Below are positions 11,362 through 25,956 of a stretch of DNA of 64,000 nucleotides, in pieces. A program made the position numbers and the translations under genes. The first letter of the stretch is position 1. Each line of letters starts with the position of its first letter. Source of the DNA: Gymnopilus junonius (Eukaryota > Basidiomycota > Agaricomycetes > Agaricales > Galerinaceae); NCBI GenBank assembly GCA_015501075.1, contig JADNYJ010000001.1, forward strand, positions 1,364,001 to 1,428,000, given 5' to 3'. The notes beneath the pieces are model-generated. The model had not been told where the DNA came from. It saw only the letters and a program-made list of their open reading frames with translations, and ran no database searches.

Positions 11362-11490
11362 TAGAGGTTATTTGCAACTTCTAAACAAACGAAAAATATG
11401 CCCTCATAAGGCAAAAAGTGGGGCATTCACCCAATCAGAGACCCAGTAGGCTCACTTTTTCGTTTGAACGGAATTTGCAAATAACCTCTA
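11362..11490. repeat. 129-bp MITE, TAGAGGTTATTTGCAA family
   Basis: The ends TAGAGGTTATTTGCAA and TTGCAAATAACCTCTA are exact inverted copies; similarity extends to about 35 bp on each side (to the CAAACGAAAAA stretch). TA at both ends fits a Tc1/mariner-type target duplication. No coding capacity. Relatives with the variant TAGAGGTTATCTGCAA lie at 28943 and 29063. Confidence 0.8.
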
Positions 11491-11756
11491 CTCCGAAGAA
11501 CTTTCGACTAAGTATCAATGTTTCAGGGATGAGGCGGGGCTGAGAACACGCATCACGTGGCCGTGTCACTGTGACAACGCTACCGTCGACGGCGGACGCG
11601 TGCACAACTCTTGTCGCTGAGCCAGTACATTGAAAACGTTGCTGGACCGTATTCCTTAACTTACAATTTCCAAACCATTATCGAGAGGCTACGACTGCGC
11701 CATTTTTTTCCTTCCGAGGGGGACTGTTCGAGCACAGTTAGCTCTTAGCTACTGGG

Positions 11757-13129
11757 ATGTCTTTCGAAAATGCTGCAGTGACTAAAGGTGTGTGCGTCCA
11801 TACTAGCTCGAGCGAGGTCTATTCTGATAACTTCCAACAGGTCTGGTGGTTTACTGTGCTCTTTCCTCTTTATTGGTAGGAATTTTTGACATCAAGCACT
11901 ACTTTCACATCCAAGTTGGTCTCTGGGGGCTTCCTTTGTTTTTCTGGAAGGACTGATGTAACATGCTTTAGTTTGTACCACATATATCTAGATACCATCA
12001 GGTAACGCGAGGAAATGATATTTCTCTAACTTTCATATAAATCTGACTTGTAATCTGACTTGTACAATGTGAAGTATTGGCGATTGATCACACACCACCT
12101 CGCTTTCACGAATTCCAGCGATCTTTTTCTCGGCGAATTGATCTTGTACAACGTTGGCATCCGTATAGAACGTCAGTTTGGGAGTTTAAAGTTTGCGGTG
12201 TGTGTTATTCCCGCTGCTGTAACCTAGAAATAAATTAAATCCTAAGATTTCTCAGTCATTCGCATTCATTTCCCTTCTAGTCTCGACATTACTTGAATTT
12301 GTGGCCCTCATACTTTTTCATAAAGTTGGCCTGAATCATATTGCTATGGGGCCGTCTGCCTTCATCTTCAGCCTGTTGTATCAATATTCCAGGATCGTCC
12401 CCGGGGCATACGCATACAGAATTTTTGGTTTGCCACTTAGTAACAAGAGTACAAACTATCTCCTTGCATTCCAGGTGTGCGTTTTCCCTCAAATGTGACC
12501 TGCTCGCACGCTGAGAATACATCTCCAGCTTGCCATAAGCCGCTTGCCTGGTTCAGCATTATCTGCAATTATCGGAGTCATGACCGGCCAGATTTACCGT
12601 TCTGACCTTGCTGGACTCAATACATACCGCCTATCTCCCTCAATCATTCGTTTTGCTCAGAAATTCTTATACCCTCTGATTGGTTCCCTTCGTCCACCTC
12701 GAAGATCTAATCGTGCGCTTCCCGACGACCTCAGAACTGGAGGACCACGACCTGATTCCTCACAGCATAACGAAGAAGTGATCACAACAGCTCAGAACCA
12801 AGGACCCAGTGGGACCCCTGCGACAGCTGGAGATGTCGCTCAGCCTCGCAACGGTCCGTCCGTTATGCGGGAATGGGTTGATGAATTAACTGGACGAGCA
12901 GACCGTGCCAATACTGGCCTTCGCGTACCCACGGAGTCAGAAATAAGCCACTTAACGGCAATGTTTCCAACGCTAGAACGTGAAGTTGTAATTGGTGCAC
13001 TCCAACGAAGGTGATTGACACTTCTCATGAAATTTTGATGCCAGTGGCACTGAAGCAGAAAAAAACCTTATTTTATTCAGCCCGAACATCGAAGCGGCGG
13101 TGGAAACGTTGTTAGCCTCGCAGACATAA
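11757..13129 (+). CDS. Rhomboid-like ER membrane protein with C-terminal UBA domain (Dsc2/UBAC2-like)
   Basis: Seven exons (11757-11787, 11841-11914, 11972-12001, 12075-12197, 12256-12474, 12529-13010, 13081-13129) give 335 residues. The N-terminal half is a multi-pass rhomboid fold: VVYCALSSLLVGIFDI, then SRYHQYWRLITHHLAF, GELILYNVGIRIERQFGS and GPSAFIFSLLYQYSRIVP. The C-terminus is a UBA/CUE-like module (SEISHLTAMFPTLEREVVIGA ending NIEAAVETLLASQT). A rhomboid-like core plus UBA is the layout of Dsc2 of the fungal Golgi Dsc E3 ligase and of animal UBAC2, an ER-associated degradation factor. The partner His of active rhomboids is not evident near GVMTGQIYRSD, so it is probably a pseudoprotease that recruits ubiquitin machinery. 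It converges on eIF3d with an 83-bp gap. Confidence 0.85.
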
Positions 13130-13212
13130 CGACGTGTCAAAAGGTATGTCGAAGTTAGACATCCCTCTAAGCCAGTTCACACAGTCCTAGTGGCAACGAT
13201 GTGGATGTAAAT

Positions 13213-15329
13213 TCACTCCTCTTCGGTTCCTTCAGCCCCCGTTGGGGCGTCCTCGTCATCTCCAGTGAAGGTCGAAGGAGGAACGGAGTAGAGACGGATC
13301 ACCGGCTGCCATAATTATATTGTTTAGTTAGAGATGAAAACAGAGGGAAGTCAGCTATCAGGTTAACATACCTTATTAGGATCCTTTACCAAGACATATT
13401 TTCCTTCTGGCAATTTCATGCACATGTCTGTCACAGTCCGAACAATACCCCACCCATTCGCCAACGAGACATTAAGCTGAGCAGCAAAGTCGGTCGGTCG
13501 CATGGATGCTGTGCTCAAAATGACATGTCGGGTATTGTCGCGAGGGTTGACACGCGAGATGTATCTGGGATGAAAGGGAAAATGTCAGCTCAAGCGCAGA
13601 CTTCGAAGACCAGGAATCAAAATCCCGAAAATGACAGAAAATTGAGGGACAACAGAAAATGCTAATGAAGTTGAGAAATTATCGCCTAGAAACTTACCCA
13701 ATCTTCATGTGCTCAGCGCCAGCAAGGATGCTCTGCACAGTCCACTTCGCGAGCTTGCAGCTGTTGTTTTTCATCTCAGTCGCGACGACAGCGCCTCGTT
13801 GAGAGTCTAATTTTGTTCGCCAATCGGGAGCACCCCCAGCACCTTGAGCTCGGGGATCAAACTCATTGAGAGCACGAATTGTAGCTAAGCCGTGTCCTTC
13901 GAGAGGGTTACCCGTTCCAGGAATAAAAGCGTCGACTTCAGTACGGACGCAAAGTTTGATATCCTCGTCTTCTGTGATTCCGAGGTCAAACAACCGGTAT
14001 CGGTACCCACAAGAAGCAAGGGGCTCCGTTTCCTCAGGACCATAGAAAGGATTGGCATGCGCAAAATCAACGGATGGAGGCGGACCTGCTTCACTGACAG
14101 ATTGGAATCCGAAGTTTTGGTTGATATAGGTGGCTTCTAAGGACAATGATGTAGCGGTGTTTATTGACGGAGTCTCTGGCACGGCAGCCTTTTCAGCAGG
14201 GTTGTTAGGATTCGGTGGGGCTGGATCCTGCGGAGGATCAGCAGCATTTTCATTGACTGTGACAGTGTCGAAGGGGCCACCGTCGCGCTTGTCTAAGAAT
14301 AGGCTATCTCCTTCGCGAACGATAACAATGTCCCATGGATACACTGATCGGGGTGCGCACATCAAGACGCTCAGGATAACATCGGTGGTGTAAACTTTGG
14401 CAACACCTGAGCTAGCAAGCTACAGAATACAATCAGAAAGGTATTTGGAATATAAGGTCAAGAAAACCAACATTTTGGATGACGGGGTCGTCAGATGTCG
14501 TCGTGTTGTATTTGATACGATCAACCAGTTGGAGAGGTCTCTCGGATTTGGTCGTAATTCGGTCGTAGGACTTCTCATAGGCGAAAAGCCGACCATAGGA
14601 ATCACTGACGTATCATCAGCTTATGGAGGTGAAGATGAAGGATGATGCTCACAGATCTTCAGGTTCATCCACTTCCAGGCGCAGTTTGGAAAGACGATGA
14701 AACTCGACTTCTTCCAGCATTGTCCATTGCGGAGAAATAACGACTGAAGACTCGCGAGCTCGGTTATTCTACAACAAATTCAAAGAATTAGGTAGGACGG
14801 CGAAGGAGCAGAAATAACATGCCTTATCCCAATCTCTCCAGCCTTGCCTTTGATTTCCTCTGCCCCGTTGGTTGGAACCGCGGAAAGAAACTCCACCACG
14901 CGCTCCACGGGTAGCACCGCGTGCATTGTATGGGGTGGTACCGCGAGCGCCTCCACGCCCTCGGCTGAAACCAGTGCCACGACGAGCAGGTGCAGCCTTG
15001 TTATCCACAAGCGAGAAGGACGATTCGTCTTCAACATGGAAGTAGGCGAAAGCACTAGCAGTACCGCTTCCAAAAGCCTGCGTTCCATCTCGGCGACGAC
15101 CAGTGGCGCCTCCCTGACGAGCAGCTTGAGTAACTGGCAATCCAGCTACTGCCTGACGATTATCGGATGAAAGATCATTCCAGTCTGCAAATCGACCTAG
15201 TTTGTCGCTCTTTGAATAAGGAGCATAGGGAATATCTTTGAATTTGAATTCCTCTGGTAAATTTGAGGTCGACGGGCCCCAGCCACCGTCCGGATTATCG
15301 TGGATAGGCGGCAATGAAAACGAGGGCAT
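13213..15329 (-). CDS. Translation initiation factor eIF3 subunit D
   Basis: eIF3d belongs to the eIF3 complex on the 40S ribosome and in animals can bind the mRNA cap. Six exons (14823-15329, 14653-14768, 14472-14604, 13698-14419, 13372-13564, 13213-13305) give 587 residues. Family marks in order: [18 protein letters not shown] and [19 protein letters not shown] at the N-terminus; an Arg/Gly-rich stretch (about residues 125-160); [25 protein letters not shown]; the long conserved core [34 protein letters not shown] and [19 protein letters not shown]; and an acidic C-terminus. The start at 15329 is the ATG just before the conserved N-terminus. Intron 1 (14769-14822) begins AAG/GCATGT, a GC-AG intron. 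It is divergent from the IST3 gene, with only 92 bp between the start codons. Confidence 0.95.
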
Positions 15330-15421
15330 GGCGGAAGGTGTCGATGAAGTCTTTAAATTTTTTTGGGCAGTCGTGCCAGCAGCCAGCGTGGGAAAAGGCA
15401 CCTTGCTCTCTGACTCGCGTC
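15330..15421. promoter_or_regulatory. 92-bp divergent promoter between eIF3d and the IST3-like gene
   Basis: The two start codons face away from each other with only 92 bp between them, so both transcripts must be driven from this interval or from within the opposing genes. No TATA box is evident. Confidence 0.5.
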
Positions 15422-16579
15422 ATGAAGTACGTACCACTCCTCATAGTCCTCTTGTTTAATGCTCAGATTCGCACATTCCACAGCGTAGTAAAAGAAATCA
15501 ATAAGATCAATGACCGTGAACTTGATCTGGGTCTCAGCAGCGCGTCGTGGCACAATGACTACAAGGACTCTGCATACATATTCGTTGGAGGTCTTCCTTA
15601 CGATCTGACTGAAGGCGATGTGATTACAATTTTCTCTCAGTGAGTCTACCGATGAATCACTATTGAAGGTTGTTTATTTGACCATTTATTTTAGGTATGG
15701 TGAAGTTTTAGACTTGAATATGCCCCGAGACAAGGACTCTGGCGCTCGAAAGGGTTTCGCATTTCTCATGTACGAAGATCAAAGGTCTACAGTCCTTGCT
15801 GTGGATAACCTCAATGGAGCAAAAGTCTTAGAGAAAACCCTCCGCGTTGATCATGTCAAGAACTATAAACAACCTAGAGTTCTGAATGATGATGGGGAAT
15901 TGGTCGAACCAGAGGAACAGAGTTTCAATGCCAAACCCCAGATGATTGATGGTGCGAATTATTACCATATCTTCCCGCCCATTTTCCTTACGTGCTATTA
16001 ACAGAAGATGATGCGGAATCAGATTCTTCTGCGTCGTCAGGGGCATCCATTGACCCAGAGGACCCCATGAGAGACTATCTGATAGCCCAGAGGAAAGAAG
16101 CAAAGGTACTCAAAAAAGAAAAGAAGCCTAAGGAGAAGAGAAAGCACAAAGACGAGACACCCGAGGAAAGGAAAGCCAGAAAAGCCAAGAAGAAGGAAAA
16201 AAGGGCGAAAAAGGCTAAATCCGCCGTTATGAAGGGTGTGGAAGACCTGCTGCAGAGCTTGGGAAGACGTAACCTCGACATTTCGCGCTCTGAAAGTCGA
16301 GAAGATAGGTCTCGACACCATTCTCCCAATCCTGGTCGCAGAAGTAAGAGCAGATCTCCAAGGCATCGTTCCTGGAGTCGCTCCCAGTGCAGCCCGGAAG
16401 GCGATGATCGTCCTAGGCATTCGAGATATGATGCTAGGCGTGATCGTTCCTCTTCCCGGCATTCAGGTTCTATGTATTCGGGCGATAAAGACAGACATGA
16501 TCCCACTCGAAGGCGTTCTCGATTTTCAGATGAGGAAGACGGGCGTTCGCGCGGCCATCATTTACACGGGAGAAGGTGA
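15422..16579 (+). CDS. RRM splicing factor, IST3/Snu17 (RBMX2) family
   Basis: IST3/RBMX2 is the central RRM protein of the RES complex, which helps splicing and nuclear retention of pre-mRNA. Four exons: 15422-15426, 15484-15639, 15695-15951, 16005-16579 (330 residues). The first exon is only five bases (ATG AA), joined to give MNVVKEINKINDRELDLG, the conserved family start; this decided the start. The RRM follows with RNP2 (YIFVGGLPYD) and RNP1 (RKGFAFLMYED), then LRVDHVKNYK. A Lys/Glu-rich and Arg/Ser-rich tail follows, longer than in yeast, as is usual in filamentous fungi and animals. The C-terminal end could shift if an intron starts near 16577 (AAG/GTGAAG). Confidence 0.9.
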
Positions 16580-17352
16580 AGAGATTGAAAGGCAATTTCT
16601 GATGCTCTGTGAATTCGTCTTCAAAAAAATAGAGAACGCAAGATTGAACTGTATGTTTGCCATTCTTATCACCGACAATTTATTCTTATTACGCCTCTAT
16701 ATCTCAATAAGTAGACTGCGCAGTTGGAATCATGAAGTCTTGTACATGTCCTCAATGTGCCATCTCTCTATCGTCGCATGCGGCACAGCTTGACAGAGTT
16801 TACTGTCTATGTCTTGTTGCGAATTACCTGATTTTTCTCGTGGGTCCACGGACTGTCGGCTTATCCTATCTTTATCCCTGGCCTTTGGATCTCATGGGGA
16901 AGTAAGGGAATGTAAGGGGCTTTATGACATGGCAGCTTCATTTCTCTGAATGTCAGCCTGGCATTACGATACTTATTGGACCTCTGATTGTTTCAGAATA
17001 CGACAGCTACCTCTTGGTGGTCTGGTTACGTCTTGCGGCGTGTGTAAAGGACAGCCGTTCAACGGCCTATCCAACTCAAGTCGATTCACCGCGATGTTGT
17101 GGTGCCTACGTCGAAGTCCTGTATAGTATAAGTACCGCTGTGACTGTACATATATTTTTCTTACCCTGGTCAAGTACCGATCTGATATTTTGGTTCTTTC
17201 CGAGAGTAAGAACGGCTGAGGTTGCTGTCAAGTGACTGACGTACTTACAAACGTTCCGATTTTTTGACTATGGCAAGCAAGTACTAAACCTCGCCTTCGT
17301 AGCATTCCAGTCAGGATGAGTAGGGCTATTCTACAATCGTTTTGAGTCCACA
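16580..17352. other. Intergenic region, nothing recognised
   Basis: 3' flank of the IST3-like gene; no recognisable gene or repeat. Confidence 0.4.
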
Positions 17353-17508
17353 ATGCCTGGAGGCTTCAACGTCCCGACTCCCCAGTCGTGGATGATTGCT
17401 CCGCCAGCGGGCCGAGTCGGCCACCCTGTGCAGCAACCAATAGCAATAGGTTACCAATTTCCTTCTGTGCAGACTGCGCTACTTATGCTCAAATTGCCTC
17501 CAGGCTAG
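17353..17508 (+). CDS. Possible 51-residue small protein, unrecognised
   Basis: A short ATG frame (starting MPGGFNVPTPQSWMIAPPAG, stop at 17506) rich in Pro and Gln. It has a plausible start context (ACAATGCC) and no frequent rare residues, but I recognise no family. It could be a genuine small protein, an exon of a larger unpredicted gene, or chance. It lies about 300 bp upstream of the beta-helix gene in the same direction. Confidence 0.2.
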   Translation: MPGGFNVPTPQSWMIAPPAGRVGHPVQQPIAIGYQFPSVQTALLMLKLPPG

Positions 17509-17803
17509 AGTTGTATTCCTCCTTAGACGTATTAGAGGTGATCATTCTTCTATCTATGCTATTGCTAGTTTTAATTACGCGTTGCTAACACCTTTTGGTC
17601 TGCGCTAGGGTCTTACGACACTATTTCTATCACACCACGCTCATTACCCTTATACAGCACATCTTTCTAATCCTTTGTCGGAGCCTTGTTAATTGTTACT
17701 CTCTCCCCTGCTAGATGGAGGGTTTTGTAGGCAGAAGCATTTCGCATGGAGCTTTGAAACGGTTTGTCAAAGCCAGTTGTCAAGTCATATCAAAGCTGAT
17801 GAG

Positions 17804-19379
17804 ATGAAAAGCCACACCACTTTTGAAAGTGCTCGTAGACACAACACAAACTGCGAACCAGCAGACCCCGCGAATACGGTTACAGATAGGTTGAACAACC
17901 TGCTGAAAAACGGCGGAGACGGATACACCCTTTCACTTTGTCCGAGCCAAACGTACCTTATCCAAGCGCCCATCCTTTTCGCTCATTTGAATCAAGAAAT
18001 CAGTACTGTCGGATATCCTACAGACGACACCAGAGCCACTTTATCAGTTTCTGGCCCTGTGTCTAATGGCCAAGGTCACACCACTGCGGTTGATGGAACT
18101 TGCAATACATGTTCTGGGGTCAAACTACGACATGTCCAGGTATGCTCCTTAATACTCGGTCGGGTATGCGATCTTCCAACTCTTTTCCATTTAGATCGAT
18201 GGAACGCGTCGAGGAGCACCTCCAACGAATGGGGGAGCCAATATTGAGATGGGTGGCGGCAATTCAAACCAGTTGATCGAGTTTATTCGGTCTCTCGACC
18301 CAAGGAGTTGGTCTTGTCTCCACGTCGCGGAAGGTCCTCTGGCTTGCAATGGCGTTGTTATTCAGAATAATGACATCGGACCCTGTGGTTCAGACCAGTT
18401 CCAGCAGTGGGCCGATGGTATCAGCGTCAGTTGTCGCAATGCTACCGTCAGAAATAACATGGTACAAGATCCTACAGACGGAGGTATTGTTATCTTCGGT
18501 TCTCCTGGAACTCAGGTCTATAATAACACTATCTGGATCCTCAATGTGGGTGTCTCTTCCATGGACCTTTGTTCGAGAGCTAAATTTTCCCGCAGGCGAC
18601 ACTCCTAGGTGGTATCAACCTCGTTGATTACGAACCATGGTCGGGAGATTATACTGGTACCGTTGTTTATGATAACACTATTTACGGAGGATTCGCGGAG
18701 GGTGAGAATGATAGCGATGGAAAAGGCACCAACCCAGAGGATGCTATCATCAAGTAAGGTTCCGTCCTTTGCAACAACAGTCTTTTTTGACATTGAAAAT
18801 AGGATTGGTATCGCTGTCGGACCTCGAACATGGTTTGGCGACAAGTTTGGCAACAATGTCTCCAGAAACGGCAACATTCACAACAACAGACTGACTGGAG
18901 CATTCAGTTACGGAATGGCCATCAGTTCTGCGACAAACTTCACCGTTCAAGGCAACATTATGTTTGGCAATACCGCTTTCATTGGTGCTCGAGGACCCAA
19001 TTGTTCCACGACGGATGTGGTTCCCTCGCCTGGTCCTTTCATCGTGGATCTCAACACTACCAAATCGTCGTCATTACAATCTTCCTTCGTGCCTATAGAT
19101 GATGGAAACTCCCTAACCTGTGTCCTGCCTCCAAATGGGGGTGATTTCTGGCCAGAGGGTCTGAACCCTTCCAATACCACTGCTTCCGGCGCATCCGGTA
19201 CAAGTGGCTCAGGTTCCTCTAATCATGGTAAATCTGCAGGCGTTGCCGTTGGTGTCATCGTAGGTGTCATTGTCTGTGGTGTTGCTGCTTGGTTTGTCCG
19301 AAAGTATGTCGTATCCCGCAGGGAAGCAACACGACTCTTCAACTCGACTAGGAATATCAACTACACTCAGAGGATCTAA
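17804..19379 (+). CDS. Right-handed beta-helix (pectate-lyase-fold) protein with C-terminal membrane anchor
   Basis: Exons (about 17804)-18139, 18195-18545, 18596-18753 and 18803-19379 splice in frame to about 473 residues. The body has the Asn-rich rungs of a parallel beta-helix (NNDIGPCG, ATVRNNMVQDPTDGGIVIFG, VYNNTIW, VVYDNTIYGG, GNIHNNRLTG, FTVQGNIMFGNT). Near the C-terminus a Ser/Gly-rich linker leads to one transmembrane segment (AGVAVGVIVGVIVCGVAAWF) and a basic tail. Such proteins are usually secreted or cell-surface and act on or bind polysaccharides; no catalytic residues can be assigned. The 5' end is uncertain: the frame stays open upstream without an ATG, and a signal peptide exon may lie near 17550-17700. 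The ATG at 17804 is the first in frame. Confidence 0.75.
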
Positions 19380-19896
19380 TATCTACCCGCACCTCCTTCA
19401 TCCATGTTCTTACTGTCCATGAATTTTCATCTGATATTAGCCCCTAGATTTGTTATGCACATTGCACATTAATCTACATACGCCGCCACTATACAATTGC
19501 TTACATCTAGTGCAATACTGTCAATACATACCTGTTTTTATAGTTGCAGAGCTTTCTTTTAGTTGTACTCCAACTCTGCATCTGGACTGACTATTTTTTA
19601 CTTATTTACCTTGTACATAGAGTCACAATCCATAGGCCTTTCCGAACTTCAAATCCTAATTATCCCACTAGTGACTACGCCCCACGAAAGAGTTCAAGCA
19701 ACGGGCCGGGACACGTCCGGGAAAATTGAAGGGCATGGATCACGTGGAGGTACAGTCTGACGCAGACGTTCGGACTCGCATTCACATTGCCACTAACAGT
19801 GACAATTGCAATTATTAACATTGCTCTTGTCCCTACATACCATCTCCTTGCATAAGGTCTTTGTTGTCAGCATCGCACTGCTTCAATTTGTTCAAC
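19380..19896. other. Intergenic region before poly(A) polymerase
   Basis: 3' flank of the beta-helix gene and 5' flank of the poly(A) polymerase gene. No other feature seen. Confidence 0.4.
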
Positions 19897-22610
<2,714 letters not shown>

Positions 22611-23292
22611 ACACAAAAATTCTACTTCGCCGTCTCGCTTTCGAGGAAGAATAGCCTATAGACTCACGGAGAAGTCTTGTCTCAGATTTTCCTCGTTTTC
22701 TTTGCCATGGAACTTGGTTTATTTATCTGTTCGTTTTAACAGGGACCTTGCTTCGCCAGCCTGACTTTGGGATAGAACGTGAATTCATAGAACCCCCAGT
22801 TTTAGGTATGGAAGAGGTGTCTTCTGCCCAGTTGCATTCTTCAAAATCTCTGATTTGGGCTTGTTATATTACATACAACCATCATATTTGCTTCTTGTAT
22901 TCCTTTTGTTCTCGTATATACCGAGACATCAAACTGTATATTATCAATAGTATATTATAACCCATTTTTACATCCAAAGCTACATGTCAGTGTTTGACTC
23001 CAATCATATTTCGCGAAGACTATTATTCTACACGCTGCTTGAAGTTGTAATTGCATTTGTATATCTATCTCTAGCCAAGGCTAATTTATTTCAAATGGCG
23101 ATTTATAGTCAAAAGATACCACTTTCACCAAATGTGAGGGACTCGTGGCCATGGTGTTCACCTTGAGTATGTGGAAATATGCTCATAGAAGTCTATTTGA
23201 ATCCAGTCGGCACCTTGTATAGGATTCCGTACATCGTGCCTTGTCATATATGGAAAAGTAAGAGCGCTGATCATTGGCAGTAAAACCAAAAC
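22611..23292. other. Convergent 3' flanks
   Basis: Untranslated 3' regions of the poly(A) polymerase and F-box genes, AT-rich near 22900-22980. No gene recognised. Confidence 0.45.
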
Positions 23293-25956
23293 TTACTTGT
23301 CCTTGAGATGGGGCATTACTTGGTTTTCACTCCATAATCGAAAATTCTTTGTATCTGTACACTTGTTGCATCTATAGTTAACGGGACGATCAGACCCCAG
23401 AAGGTATCGCTCTCGTGAAATTGGATGCCTCTCTCGACGGCAGAAGAAGTCAGCCATCTCGGCGGGACGTGTAATCAAATGTCTGTGTTGAGTTAAACCA
23501 TCAGAAGACAGCATATCCTGCAAGTGAGCGTACGTACGTTTCTTTCACATGAGCAATGACGACTTGGCGTGATGCGCTATCTTTGAAATATTTTGGACAA
23601 TGTGTGCAGCTCCACGATGACTTGCTAGCCCAGAAATATGCATTTTCGTGGAAAAGTACTGACTCCGTTGCCTTATCGGTTAATGGCATAAACGACTGGG
23701 GTGTATGGCCTTGCTTATCCAGGGCATGTGAAACCTGAAATGCGACGGAATCGACAGTAGTAAGGTAAGCGGGAAGAGGATCAACTTACACATTCTTTGA
23801 CCGTCATTGGATATCTTCCCTTTATCCCGTGTCTGACTGAAAAAGGACATACTGTACAAACAAATCTGGCCTCCAGAGCTACCACCTCCGTTGCCTGCAT
23901 TTTCGACGGCTCGAGCTCTAGAATCCCAAGAAGGTATTTGAGGACATCATAGGCGGCAACGCTGTAGGAGAGTTCAGAAGTGAAGGTAGCTTCCTCTAAG
24001 ACCCGATTAGGATCGGAAGGAATGATGCATCCCAAGTGCAGAGCAACATCCTGCCAGCCAAAAAGAGGGAACTTTAGATTACAAAGGCGGTAACAAACTC
24101 CGCAAGTGAAGACTGCGTTGGCAAGATCAAGGGGATCCCCTTTGGATACGGTCAAGCAGTGCGCAGACACCAACTGGGAAAGGTGGCGTCTTCCCACAGC
24201 TAACCACTTCTCGACGAAGGTTTGAACTTCTTGTTGCGCTACCTCGTCAGGGAAGACACCAGCAGGCTCTCCAAAATTGATATAGTGAAAGATCGGTTTC
24301 AAATCCATAATCCTTCTGAATTCGGGTAGGTATTCCCAGTTGAGTGGATCAAGTGTTTGCTTGTAGGAGTCATAGAAAGCCTCGGCTTCCTTTGTACGTC
24401 TCACGATGAGTGCTTTTTGTTCCTGCAGGAGCCTGTCGGCCTTGTGTTCCGTTAGGGCCCTCTCAAGAAGTGGTAGAGATCGATGAAATGCTTCAAGGGA
24501 AACGTTTTAGAAACTGTGCGGTCTGTGATTGCAGTGCAGAGGGTACCTTTTTTTGCGTATCTCTTTTCATCCAAATCGTACATAATACCTTCCATGTACC
24601 CTCCCAAGGATTTGATGTCTTCGCTATGGTACCCTAAAGATTGGAGCAGTTTACCCCATCTTAAGCCTCCATAAGCAACATCCCTTGCATGGAAGGATAA
24701 ATCAAAACGCACTGTGCGACCAGCTGCGGAAGTGATTCATCTAATCGCTTCATGATGCTTTGATAGATACTTAAGGACCACATGCTGCAAATTTTGATAT
24801 GCTCAGGAGAAAAAAGCTTTAGTGTGGTTATAAGAATGCAACATAGCGGAGTTACCTCCATGGTTTTTTGAACGGAAGCGGCCTTGGCACTCTTAAACTT
24901 GGCGTAATCTTCTTCTGCGTTTAAGACATTCTTTTCAATTGACGACAAGAAGGCCCGCATTTGCTTAACCATTTCGTCCACTTCCGTTTTTGCGTACGAC
25001 GGGTCAACCCATTCATAATGTACAGGATACATTATAGAACCTGCAGCGACAACTAGTGAGAGTACTATATGTATGAGCGAACGAGTAGGCTTACTAGTGC
25101 GATGACTTGCTTTAACCAAGGTCCACAAAATCTCCCTTTCTTCTGGATTTTCAACGAAGTGTTGGAAATCACTTTCACAGGTAGAGTATCCGTCCTAATA
25201 AGACATGAGAATACTAAGAAGAAAGGATTTGTGGAATGCTTTACCGAACATGGTTGACACAAACGTTTAAGAAATGTGAAATCAACCATTGCGTCAGGTC
25301 TGTCACATATCTTGAATGATGTGTCAGTGAACATTCGGTCAGATATGCAGATACATACATCGCATGTACTTGGGCCAAAAAGAAGAGAAACCCATGTAGG
25401 ATAAGAAATATATGAAGGACAAGAGGGAATATCTGGATGTCGATCGAATGCCTGCTGCCAGACAGCGAAAGATTTGCGACTGAGAAGGACAATTCGCAGC
25501 CCTTTTGACGACCGGATGAGACTGTATAAGTCGATGGGATGCAAATGCTCGAAAACCTGACCCACGAAAGTGAATAATTATAAAAGAAACTCAGCTCAGG
25601 AAATAAAGTTACCTCCAAGGTCGTTTCGAGGGGCAGATCAAAGATGACGCTCAAATCGGGGAAATAGGATAATTTCTGCCTCTCGCATTCTTTCCTCAAA
25701 TCACGACGGATTGCGCCTGCAACGTAGTTTCCTGCATTACTTATGTCATTGAAAGCTAGAACATGTAACTTTGATACACCTCACTTTTTGAACACGGGTA
25801 ATTTCGTAATCCGTCATTTGAGGGTGGAAATCCATAGGCCTTGGGGATGTCAGAATCCGCTAAGTGGGAGAATGGAAAGCACGAGCGATCAATAGAGGAA
25901 AATTCATGTACGAGGCCCAACAATTCGTCAAATTCCTGATTTGAGATATCGTCCAT
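23293..25956 (-). CDS. F-box protein of the agaricomycete family
   Basis: F-box proteins bring substrates to SCF ubiquitin ligases. Starts MDDISNQEFDELLGLVHEF at 25956. The F-box is split by an intron (FDLPLETTLE, then VFEHLHPIDLYSLIRSSKGL), followed by RKSFAVWQQAFDRHPDIP and WVSLLFGPSTCDVC. A long helical middle contains EVDEMVKQMRAFLSSIEK and WGKLLQSLGYHSEDIKSL. The C-terminus has a zinc-finger-like part (WSCTHCPKYF ... VIAHVKETH, YRCNKC) that resembles other members of this large expanded family. At least eight introns of normal size; no frame break noticed. Targets unknown. Confidence 0.82.
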
